Source of the DNA: Paracoccus sp. (in: a-proteobacteria)
GTDB taxonomy: Bacteria; Pseudomonadota; Alphaproteobacteria; Rhodobacterales; Rhodobacteraceae
Assembly (NCBI RefSeq): GCF_030538655.1
Contig: NZ_JAUNTO010000010.1
Location: 1 to 64,000, forward strand
Length of the DNA: 64,000 nucleotides
Reading direction: 5' to 3'
Shown here: one piece after another, positions 57,306 through 64,000 of the stretch
How the letters are laid out: every line of letters starts with the position of its first letter
How positions within the stretch are numbered: the first letter of the stretch is position 1
Notes under the pieces: generated by a model
What the model saw: the letters and a program-made list of their open reading frames with translations, nothing else
Database searches by the model: none
Told to the model about the DNA's origin: nothing
Position numbers and translations under genes: made by a program

Positions 57306-57356
57306 CACAGGCCCGCCTGTGGCCGCGCGCGCCCCACCGTTTCGCCGGGCCCCGTT

Positions 57357-57980
57357 TCAGCCATCGCCACCTGCCACACCACCTTGCGGCTGATCCAGAT
57401 GCCCGGCAATCGCCCGGCCAAGGGCAAAGGCGCGCTGTTCCATGATGACTGGAGTTTCGCAGACATAGGTCAGCGACTGGCGGCGTTCGTCAAAGATCCG
57501 CTGATCCCAGTCCAGCGCCCGCTCGGCCTCGTCGATGGCATCGAAATCGGGCGGATCGGCCGATTCCAGCGCGGCCATGGTGGCGCGGCGGTCGTTGATC
57601 TTTTGCGTCAGCTCGACCTGCCGCACACCATAACGGGCGATGCCCTCGATCATGGCGGCACGTTCGGGCTGGATCAGATCGAACGCGGCCTGCATCAGCG
57701 CGGTCAGGCGGGTGTTGTCGGCATCCGCCGCGAAGCCGGCGATCATGGCTTCCGCCTGATCCATCGGAATACGGCGCAGCACCAGTTGCGCGGCCAGCGC
57801 ATGGATCGCCGGATCGCGCGCCAGTTCCTGCGCCGCCTGATCCGGGGCCGGTCCGGTCCAGACCTGCGCCAGCGACAGCACCGGTTGTTTTCGCTGAACA
57901 CAGGGCCATGTGGCGTCATGGGCCGGTTGCGCCTGCGCGGCACCGGCCAGCAGAACGGCGGCAATGACCAGATGTCTCAT
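57357..57980 (-). CDS. hypothetical periplasmic protein of the PQQ-linked ABC operon
   Basis: A 207-residue protein with a signal peptide (about residues 1-17, ending AQA). The remainder is mostly helical with LVLRRIPMDQAEAMIAGFAAD in the middle and a probable coiled coil around residues 120-165 (ELTQKINDRRATMAALES). Two cysteines (WPCVQ, YVCET) could form a disulfide. Its ATG overlaps the permease stop as ATGA, so it belongs to this operon. I do not recognise a family. Confidence 0.75.
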   Translation of the reverse strand: MRHLVIAAVLLAGAAQAQPAHDATWPCVQRKQPVLSLAQVWTGPAPDQAAQELARDPAIHALAAQLVLRRIPMDQAEAMIAGFAADADNTRLTALMQAAFDLIQPERAAMIEGIARYGVRQVELTQKINDRRATMAALESADPPDFDAIDEAERALDWDQRIFDERRQSLTYVCETPVIMEQRAFALGRAIAGHLDQPQGGVAGGDG

Positions 57981-58798
57981 TTTCCCCCCTTGCGACGCAA
58001 GCGCATCCCCTTGGCCGGATCATACATGAACACCGCGCCGCCGAAAAAGACCGCCAAACAGCCTAGAACCACCGCCAGCGAGGTCCAGTTGACCTGCATG
58101 TAAAGCGCAAACCGGATCAGTTCGACCGCATGGGTGAACGGGTTCAGCGCGCAGATGTCATGCAACAGCGTCGAGGATTCGCGCATCCGCCACAGCGGAT
58201 AAAGCGCGGTCGAGGCAAAGAACATCGGGAAGATGACAAAGTTCATCACCCCCGCAAAGTTTTCCAGCTGCCGGATCGTCGATGACAGGAACAGCCCCAT
58301 CGCCCCCAGCATCAGCCCCGACAGGATCAGCGCGGGCAGCACCGCGACATAACCCCACAACGGCGGTTCCACCCGCCACAGATAGGCGATGCCAAGGAAA
58401 ACATAAGCCTGCATGATCGACACCAGAACCCCCGCCGACAGCTTGGCCCCCAGCAGGAACCAGCGCGGGAACGGGCTGACCAGCAGCGTGCGCATGGCGC
58501 CGGTTTCACGGTCATAGACCATGCTCAGCGAGGATTGCATCCCGTTGAACAGCTGGATCATCGCCACAAGGCCGGGGGTCACATAGACCTCATACAGCAC
58601 ATAGGTCTGATAGGGCGGCGTGATCGACAGGCCCAGAACGGCGCGAAAGCCTGCGGCAAAGATGAACAGCCAGACCAGCGGCCGCACCAGCGCCGCCAGA
58701 AACCGCCCGCGCTGCTGAACAAAGCGCAGCATCTCGCGCCGGGTGATCCCGGCAAAGGCGGTGGCCCATGCGCGTGGCGGAAAGCGCACGGGCGTCAT
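57977..58798 (-). CDS. ABC transporter permease, PQQ-dependent alcohol dehydrogenase-associated
   Basis: A 273-residue ABC-2-type permease with six predicted membrane helices (for example ALVRPLVWLFIFAAGFRAV and MLGAMGLFLSSTIRQLE). It resembles the PedC-type permease of systems found beside PQQ-dependent alcohol dehydrogenases. Its start overlaps the ATPase stop as ATGA. The system is thought to export or import something needed for quinoprotein function; substrate is unknown. Confidence 0.85.
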   Translation of the reverse strand: MTPVRFPPRAWATAFAGITRREMLRFVQQRGRFLAALVRPLVWLFIFAAGFRAVLGLSITPPYQTYVLYEVYVTPGLVAMIQLFNGMQSSLSMVYDRETGAMRTLLVSPFPRWFLLGAKLSAGVLVSIMQAYVFLGIAYLWRVEPPLWGYVAVLPALILSGLMLGAMGLFLSSTIRQLENFAGVMNFVIFPMFFASTALYPLWRMRESSTLLHDICALNPFTHAVELIRFALYMQVNWTSLAVVLGCLAVFFGGAVFMYDPAKGMRLRRKGGK

Positions 58799-59517
58799 GC
58801 CGCCACCCCGGTCAGGTCAAGAAAGGCGCGGGTCAAACCATGCGCACCGGCGATGTCAGCGGCGCGGCCCTGCCTTAACAGGCGGCCCCGGTGCAGGATG
58901 AACAGGTCATCCTCGGGCTGGATTTCATCCATGATATGCGTGGCCCACAGCGCCGAAACACCGTGATCGGCAATCAGCGCGCGGGTCAGGGCCAGCACCT
59001 CGGCCCGCGATTTCACATCCAGCCCGACGGTGGCTTCGTCCAGCAACAGCAGGGCGGGACTGTGAATCAGCGCGCGGGCGATTTCCGCCCGACGCTGCTG
59101 GCCGCCCGACAGCGCACTGACCCGTTCACCCGCACGGTCGCTCAACCCCACTTGATCCAGCACTGCGGCGATGCGGTCGCGGGCGGCGTGCCCGCCGATG
59201 CCGTGCAGATTGGCGTGATAGGTCAGGTTCTGGCGCACCGTCAGATCGGCATCCAGCGCCCGCGACTGAAACACCACCCCCAGCCGGGCCAAGGCCTGCG
59301 CGGGCTGGCGGCGCAGATCAAACCCCGCCACCTCGATCACGCCCGAAGCATTGTCGTAAAGCCGGGTAATCAGCGAAAACAGCGTCGTCTTGCCCGCGCC
59401 ATTCACCCCCAAGAGCGCGGCAAAGCGACCGGGCGGCACGGTCAGCGATACGTTATCCAGCGCGGCGGTGGCGCCGAAATGATGGCTGACGGACTGGATG
59501 GACAGGGCGGAGGTCAT
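58795..59517 (-). CDS. ABC transporter ATPase, PQQ-dependent alcohol dehydrogenase-associated
   Basis: A 240-residue ATPase with Walker A GVNGAGKTT (near residue 36), LGVVFQSRALDADLTVRQNL, signature LSGGQQRRAEIARAL and Walker B LLLLDEATVGLD. The fourth Walker A residue and the LDEAT variant match the PQQ-system ATPases. I chose the ATG at 59517; a TTG at 59595 would add 26 residues of low similarity. It overlaps the permease gene by four bases. Confidence 0.88.
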   Translation of the reverse strand: MTSALSIQSVSHHFGATAALDNVSLTVPPGRFAALLGVNGAGKTTLFSLITRLYDNASGVIEVAGFDLRRQPAQALARLGVVFQSRALDADLTVRQNLTYHANLHGIGGHAARDRIAAVLDQVGLSDRAGERVSALSGGQQRRAEIARALIHSPALLLLDEATVGLDVKSRAEVLALTRALIADHGVSALWATHIMDEIQPEDDLFILHRGRLLRQGRAADIAGAHGLTRAFLDLTGVAA

Positions 59518-59595
59518 GATCCGTTCACTGGGCAAGGCGCGCGCGCGGGCGGCCATGGTGGGCCGCAACCGCGCCAGTTTCAATCCCGTTTTCAA

Positions 59596-60090
59596 TCACT
59601 GAATATGGAACACGGCCTGCATCGTGTCGCCCGACGATCCGGGGACCGACAGCACATGACGTCCCGGCAAGATGGCGACAAAGCTGATCCGCGCCTCGCC
59701 CGCGGCGTCGAATTCGATGCTGTGAATGCCCATGGGGCGGATTTCGATGTCGTTGATGACCACCTCGTTCACCCAGATCGCACGAAAGAAATCGCCGCCC
59801 GACAGCGACAGTTCCTGCGTGCCGTCGGCCTGAATGGTGATGCGGTAATAGCCACCCGATTTCAGCTTGTATTCCCCGCCCGCCACCGGCTGGCCAGATG
59901 ACAGGGTCAGCGGGGCCAGATCGGTGCGGTTCTGCCGCGCCAGCATCCCGGAAAAGCCATAGTCGAACTGGCCCCCCGCCTCGTAAACCGGGGTATCGGC
60001 CGTATCGGTTTCGCCTTGCGCCAGCGCGGGCAAGGCCAGCAGGGACGACAGCATTAACGCGCCAAACGCACGGGTCAGATCGGTTTTCAT
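59596..60090 (-). CDS. hypothetical periplasmic protein of the PQQ-linked ABC operon
   Basis: A 164-residue protein with a signal peptide ending near residue 24 (ALAQ) and a beta-rich domain (GEYKLKSGGYYRITIQ..., FFRAIWVNEVVINDIEIRP, ILPGRHVLSVPG). The pattern suggests a cupredoxin-like sandwich but no Cys-His-Met copper ligands are visible. It sits between the ATPase and beta-propeller genes, 11 bases from the latter. I recognise no named family; the operon position implies a role in quinoprotein oxidation. Confidence 0.75.
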   Translation of the reverse strand: MKTDLTRAFGALMLSSLLALPALAQGETDTADTPVYEAGGQFDYGFSGMLARQNRTDLAPLTLSSGQPVAGGEYKLKSGGYYRITIQADGTQELSLSGGDFFRAIWVNEVVINDIEIRPMGIHSIEFDAAGEARISFVAILPGRHVLSVPGSSGDTMQAVFHIQ

Positions 60091-60101
60091 CGGTTTTCCT
60101 T

Positions 60102-61070
60102 TCAGTTAGGCGCGACAACAACACCCCAGGGCTGCTGCCCTACGGGGATGGATTTGATGACGCGGTTCGCGGCCACGTCGATCACCGAAATATCGTTGGA
60201 ATTGCCGTTGGTGGTGTAGAGGTATTTCTCATCCGGGTCGAAAGCCAGCTGCCAGACCCGCTGGCCGACCAGCAGATAGTCGATGACCTCATCCGTCTGC
60301 GCGTCGATCACCGCCACGCGGTTCGCGGGGCCAAGCGCGACGAAGGCCTTGGTGCCGTCGCGGGTGACGCGCAGGCCGACGGGCTGGATCGCCTCGGGCA
60401 GAACGCCGGGGATCTGAAAGTCGATCTTCTTGGTGATTTCCTGCGTGGCCGGGTCGATGACGCTGACCGTGCCGCCGATTTCGCTGGTGACATACAGTTT
60501 CGACCCATCGGCGGTAAATTCGGCAAAGCGGGGGCGGCTGTCCACCAGCACATTGGCGGTGATTTCAAAGGTTTCGGTGTCGATGAAATGCGCCATATTC
60601 GTGGTTTCCGAGGTATTCACCACCACCCGGCCATCGGGTGACACGCCCATGCCTTCGGGTTCGACCCCCACCGGAATTTCGGCCAGCACCCGGCGTTCAT
60701 GCACATCGACCACGGTGACAAGGTTGTCATCCTCATTCGCGATATACAGCGGATTGCCGGACGGGTGCAGCACGAACAGTTCCGGGTCGGGACCGGATGG
60801 CAGGGTGTGGGTTTCCTGCATGGTTTCGGGGTCGAACACCCGCACCAGATCGTCGTCACTGGCGCAGACATACAATTCCTTGCCGTCGGGACTGATGGTG
60901 ATGCCGCGCGGGCGGTTGCCGGCGGGGAAATGGCCGATCACCTCATGCGTTTCGCCGTCCAGCACGGTCACGTCATTGCCGCGTTCGTTGGTGACAAAGA
61001 TGCGGTTGGCCATGGCGGGCATGGCGGTGGCCAGCAAAAGGGCGGCGATCAGGGGCAGTTTCATCGTCAT
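60102..61070 (-). CDS. PQQ-catabolism-associated YVTN beta-propeller protein
   Basis: A 322-residue periplasmic beta-propeller. A signal peptide (about residues 1-22) is followed by seven or so repeats with YVTN-like cores: RIFVTNERGNDVTVLD, LYVCASDDDLVRVFD, LYIANEDDNLVTVVD, LYVTSEIGGTVSVID, LYTTNGNSNDISVID. Such proteins occur with PQQ-dependent dehydrogenase gene sets. They may act as structural partners or carriers. It ends 11 bases before the next gene in the operon. Confidence 0.9.
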   Translation of the reverse strand: MTMKLPLIAALLLATAMPAMANRIFVTNERGNDVTVLDGETHEVIGHFPAGNRPRGITISPDGKELYVCASDDDLVRVFDPETMQETHTLPSGPDPELFVLHPSGNPLYIANEDDNLVTVVDVHERRVLAEIPVGVEPEGMGVSPDGRVVVNTSETTNMAHFIDTETFEITANVLVDSRPRFAEFTADGSKLYVTSEIGGTVSVIDPATQEITKKIDFQIPGVLPEAIQPVGLRVTRDGTKAFVALGPANRVAVIDAQTDEVIDYLLVGQRVWQLAFDPDEKYLYTTNGNSNDISVIDVAANRVIKSIPVGQQPWGVVVAPN

Positions 61071-61078
61071 GCAGGGCC

Positions 61079-62257
61079 TCAGAATTGACAGGTGGTTTCG
61101 GGGCGGTCAGTCCCCAGCGTGTCCAGCGCGCTGGTCTGGTGCAGATACTGGTCCTGCGGGCTGACGCTGGTCATCAAAAGCCCCGTGGTCAGCAGCATCG
61201 GCTGGCGCAGTTGATGGTCCCAATCGCGCAGGGTCAGGCGCTGGCCCTTGAAGCCCGCCACCTCGAAATTATCCGACAGGATGAAGTCGCGAATCTCGGC
61301 GGGGTCGGATGTCTGGCCGCGCGTCGCCGCCTCGCCCACCATGCGCAGGGCCAGCCATGTCTGGTAATCTTCCTCGCGCATGTTGCGGTTTGCGAGCCGT
61401 TCAAAGCGGTTCTGGAACTGGGTCGCGCCCCATGCCTCCATCGCGGGGTGCCAGCTGCGCGGCACGAGGCCAGCAGAGCCGACGACCGGGCGCGCGTCCC
61501 ATGTCTGATAGGGCAGATAGGCAGCAAAGACGCCCGCCTCATCCGCCGCGACGACGACATCATGGGCGGGCGCGCGCTGGGTAAAGACCGGTATCTGCGC
61601 CTGCACCTGAACATGGCCGGAATCGGTGCGACGGGCACCGCCGGTATCCTGAAACTCGCGGGTCTCGACGATGCGGGCGCCAAATTTGGTGGCGGCACGG
61701 CGATAAGCCTCGGCCAGATCGTGATCGGCCTCGTGGCTGCCGTGGATCAGAAACCAGTTGGACCAGCGTTTCCACATCAGGAATTGCGCCAGACCATCGG
61801 CCATCATCTGATGGCTGGGCGCGGTATGGATCATATTGGCGCGGCAATCGGCCCCGCGCAGGGCATCCCCACGCGCGCGGGCGTTAAAGACCGTCGCCCG
61901 GTCCCCGGCCTGATCGGCCAGCGCCAGCGTTGTGGGATCATCGGCCAGCACCACGATAAAGGGAATTCCCTCGGCCAGCAGCTTGTCCATCTCGGCACTG
62001 GCGGTGTCGGGGCTGGCCGTTACCTCGACCGCCTCGAAATCCTGCCCCATAAAGCGACCGGTGGTGTCGTTATCCTCGATCGCCAGCCGCGCCCCGGCAA
62101 AGCCAAGGTCTTCGGTCGGCAGGTCCAGTCGCGAAATCGGCGGCAGGCCGGGGTCATCGACGCGCAGAACGGCGGCGCGGATCAGCGCCATATCCTGCGC
62201 CACGGCGGGCATGGCCAGCAAAACGGCACCCACGGCGCCGATCAGAAATCTGTGCAT
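61079..62257 (-). CDS. ABC transporter substrate-binding protein, PQQ-dependent alcohol dehydrogenase-associated
   Basis: A 392-residue periplasmic binding protein. Signal peptide about 1-20 (AVAQ). The fold is that of the branched-chain amino-acid type binding proteins (PAS-like LGFAGARLAIEDNDTTGRFMG; FNARARGDALRGADCRANMIHTAPS). It is the first gene of the minus-strand PQQ-linked operon and starts 139 bases from the divergent operon. Two cysteines near residue 138 and the C-terminus could pair. Ligand is unknown. Confidence 0.88.
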   Translation of the reverse strand: MHRFLIGAVGAVLLAMPAVAQDMALIRAAVLRVDDPGLPPISRLDLPTEDLGFAGARLAIEDNDTTGRFMGQDFEAVEVTASPDTASAEMDKLLAEGIPFIVVLADDPTTLALADQAGDRATVFNARARGDALRGADCRANMIHTAPSHQMMADGLAQFLMWKRWSNWFLIHGSHEADHDLAEAYRRAATKFGARIVETREFQDTGGARRTDSGHVQVQAQIPVFTQRAPAHDVVVAADEAGVFAAYLPYQTWDARPVVGSAGLVPRSWHPAMEAWGATQFQNRFERLANRNMREEDYQTWLALRMVGEAATRGQTSDPAEIRDFILSDNFEVAGFKGQRLTLRDWDHQLRQPMLLTTGLLMTSVSPQDQYLHQTSALDTLGTDRPETTCQF

Positions 62258-62318
62258 TCTTCTCTCCCTTGGACCGGATGTTCGGCGAAAAAATCCGGGG
62301 CGGGCAAGACTGATATTG

Positions 62319-62336
62319 TTCCCGGCGGTTCGGGAA
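62319..62336. promoter_or_regulatory. inverted repeat in the divergent PQQ-locus promoter region
   Basis: TTCCCG-GCGGTT-CGGGAA is a perfect 6-bp inverted repeat centred between the two divergent operons. Its size and place fit a dimeric regulator site. No regulator gene is in this part of the window. Confidence 0.45.
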
Positions 62337-62396
62337 GATTTGGATCAGCCCTTTGTCGTATGGACGTGGCGTGCGGCGCTGACGCATGGTGACGCC

Positions 62397-62930
62397 ATGC
62401 AAACCCTGCTGCGCCTGATCGCCACGCTGATATTGACCACCCTGCCCGCCATGGCCGAGGTGCTGTCCACGCCAGGGGCCGGTCAGATCCCGCAACCCGG
62501 CAGTGCCGCCTGGTTCGGTATTCATCTGATCGACACCTCGACCGAGGGGGCGATCAACGGTGCGCGCGCCGATGAAACCGCCCGAATCGCGGCAACCAAC
62601 GCCTATATCGCCCAAAACCTGACAGAGCGTGGATTTCAGATCCGCGAACCCGATGCCGCCTTGCTGGCCGGGATCAAGAACCCGGCGCGATCCAATGGCC
62701 GCGACAGCGCCATCGCGCGGGATATGGGGGTCGATTACGCCATCACCGCCGAGGTGCAAAAGGTATCCAACCTGATTCTGGCGCTGAACCTGCATCTGCG
62801 CGACGCCCGAACCGGCCACATCCTGCGCAGCGGTTCCGTAGATATTCGCAGCAACACCGACGATTCATGGCAGCGCGGCTTTCGCTATTTGTTGAAAAAC
62901 ATCATTTTCCGGGAGGAGCAACCAAGATGA
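62397..62930 (+). CDS. exported DUF2380/DUF3280-type protein
   Basis: A 177-residue protein with a signal peptide (about residues 1-20, ending AMA). The domain has FGIHLIDTSTEGAINGARADE and DYAITAEVQKVSNLILALNLHLRDARTG, the pattern of DUF2380/DUF3280 proteins often found in methanol and alcohol oxidation loci. It opens the divergent operon and overlaps the next gene as ATGA. Function is unknown. Confidence 0.75.
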   Translation: MQTLLRLIATLILTTLPAMAEVLSTPGAGQIPQPGSAAWFGIHLIDTSTEGAINGARADETARIAATNAYIAQNLTERGFQIREPDAALLAGIKNPARSNGRDSAIARDMGVDYAITAEVQKVSNLILALNLHLRDARTGHILRSGSVDIRSNTDDSWQRGFRYLLKNIIFREEQPR

Positions 62931-63481
62931 TGACACGACTTTTCGCCGCGGCGCTGGCCGGGGCGATGCTGGTGGTCAGCGTGGCACAGGCCCACGGCCC
63001 GGTGCGGCTGCGCACCGAACACAGCGTGGTGCTGAACGCCACCCCTGACGAGGTATGGCAGGCCATCGGCCAGTTCGACGATATGGGCTGGCACCCCGCC
63101 ATCGCCAGCACCGAGATCACCGGCGACGGGTCGGTTGACGTGCCCGAAGTATCGACCCGCGTTCTGCACCTGAAGGCCGACAGCGGCGATCCGACCATCA
63201 CCGAAAAGCTGATCGGTCATGACCCGGCCAAGCGCAGCTATAAATACATGATCGAATCGGTTGACGTGGCGGTTCTGCCGGTCACGAACTATTCCGCGAC
63301 GCTTCAGGTCAAGGACAAGGATGGCAAGGCCGAAGTTGTCTGGAAGGCCGGGTTTTACCGTGGCTATCCCAACAATGACCCGCCGCCCGATCTGAATGAC
63401 GACACCGCACAGGCGGCGGTGGACGCCATCTATCAGGCCGGGATGGAGGCGCTGGCCGAACGGTTCGGCACGGCCGAGTGA
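62927..63481 (+). CDS. SRPBCC-family protein, MxaD-like
   Basis: A 184-residue exported protein: signal peptide about 1-22 (AQA) then a START/Bet v1-type fold (RTEHSVVLNATPDEVWQAIGQFDDMGWHP split by ATPDEVWQAIG). MxaD of methylotrophs has this architecture and aids electron transfer between methanol dehydrogenase and its cytochrome. Its start overlaps the preceding stop (ATGA) and its TGA overlaps the next GTG (GTGA). Confidence 0.82.
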   Translation: MMTRLFAAALAGAMLVVSVAQAHGPVRLRTEHSVVLNATPDEVWQAIGQFDDMGWHPAIASTEITGDGSVDVPEVSTRVLHLKADSGDPTITEKLIGHDPAKRSYKYMIESVDVAVLPVTNYSATLQVKDKDGKAEVVWKAGFYRGYPNNDPPPDLNDDTAQAAVDAIYQAGMEALAERFGTAE

Positions 63482-64000
63482 GGCAACCCGCCCTGTTCGC
63501 AGCGGCGCTGCTGTGGTTCCCGGCGCTGGTGGTGGCCGGGGATCTGGCCTTCATCACCTCGCAGAATGCCGGGGCCGTCAGCATCATTGATCTGGACCGG
63601 GCCAAGGTCGTGGCCAGCGTGCCGGTTGGCGGCGGGCCTGCGCCGGTGGTCTATGATCCGGCGGCGGGACGCGTCTGGGTGATCGCGGCAGAAACCGGCC
63701 TGCTGACGATGCTGGACGAGGCTGGGCAGATCACCGGCACGGCCGCCTTGGGCGCGGGGGCCTTTGGTATCGCGGCCAGTGGCGACGGCGGGGTATTTGT
63801 CACCGATTGGTATGGCGGCAGGCTGACCCGGCTGGACGCAGGGTTGCGCCCGGTCTGGACCGCCGGAACCGGGGCAGCCCCTGCGGGTGTCGCGATCAGT
63901 GACGATGGCGCGCTGGTGGCCACGGCAGATCGCGACGACGATCAGCTCAGCATCTTTGACGCCGTATCGGGGCAGCGGCTGGCGCAGGTGAAAACCGCTG
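63478..64000 (+). CDS. YVTN-type beta-propeller protein, cut by the window end
   Basis: The first 174 residues of a protein that continues beyond the window. A GTG at 63478 overlapping the preceding TGA (GTGA) starts it. Residues 1-20 look like a signal peptide (VVAGD), followed by propeller repeats: LAFITSQNAGAVSIIDL, VWVIAAETGLLTMLD, VFVTDWYGGRLTRLD, VATADRDDDQLSIFD. Family-level assignment is good, the partner or enzyme unknown; it probably functions with the quinoprotein locus. Confidence 0.75.
   Translation, partial: MRQPALFAAALLWFPALVVAGDLAFITSQNAGAVSIIDLDRAKVVASVPVGGGPAPVVYDPAAGRVWVIAAETGLLTMLDEAGQITGTAALGAGAFGIAASGDGGVFVTDWYGGRLTRLDAGLRPVWTAGTGAAPAGVAISDDGALVATADRDDDQLSIFDAVSGQRLAQVKTA

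Overview
The window is GC-rich alphaproteobacterial chromosome, most like a Rhodobacteraceae/Paracoccus-type methylotroph. This rests on the aerobic (oxygen-dependent) cobalamin gene set, a divergent Lrp-type putR/putA pair, TRAP transporters, a tandem glycine riboswitch before gcvTHP, and a PQQ-dehydrogenase-associated ABC system. The genus is an inference; no rRNA or tRNA gene was found.

Layout. 0.1-17.7 kb: an acyl-CoA synthetase, then the cobalamin island. cobF and bluB are divergent. A low-GC orphan gene, a riboswitch-controlled lone CbiM-type permease, cobB, cobM, cobE, cobL, cobK (opposite strand), cobJ, cobI, cobH, cobG, cobN, cobW and a DUF1636 gene follow. Two cobalamin riboswitches precede cbiM and the DUF1636-cobW-cobN operon. 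The island encodes every methylation, contraction, reduction and rearrangement step from precorrin-2 to hydrogenobyrinate, plus a,c-amidation and the large cobaltochelatase subunit, and BluB for the lower ligand. cobA, cobS, cobT and the late genes are not here. Between cobL and cobE lies the most unusual segment of the window: about 460 bp of degenerate tandem copies of the cobE start, kept open as a reading frame with GTGA stop/start overlaps at both ends.

17.8-24.7 kb: a TRAP transporter with a coupled short-chain dehydrogenase, glf, a PHP-type metallohydrolase, and a decayed stretch with an IS630 transposase fragment. 24.7-37.2 kb: a dipeptide-type ABC transporter, a TetR regulator, a flavin/Fe-S oxidoreductase resembling N-methylproline demethylases, putR and putA, plausibly a route from N-methylated proline to glutamate. 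37.2-43.6 kb: an IS481-type remnant, an SGNH hydrolase, and gcvT-gcvH-gcvP-trxC behind a tandem glycine riboswitch.

43.7-51.1 kb: mostly housekeeping and conserved unknown genes (peptidoglycan-binding protein, DUF2853, acetyltransferase, crotonase lacking the catalytic glutamates, DUF2125, PmbA, CysQ-like phosphatase, AroQ). 51.3-55.8 kb: a surface-glycan group (ugd, two GT2 glycosyltransferases, a sulfotransferase-like protein). 55.9-64.0 kb: an amidase, then a six-gene operon of the PQQ-dependent alcohol dehydrogenase-associated ABC type, and divergently a DUF2380/DUF3280-type protein, an MxaD-like SRPBCC protein and a beta-propeller gene cut by the window end. These genes suggest that a quinoprotein alcohol/methanol oxidation locus continues to the right.
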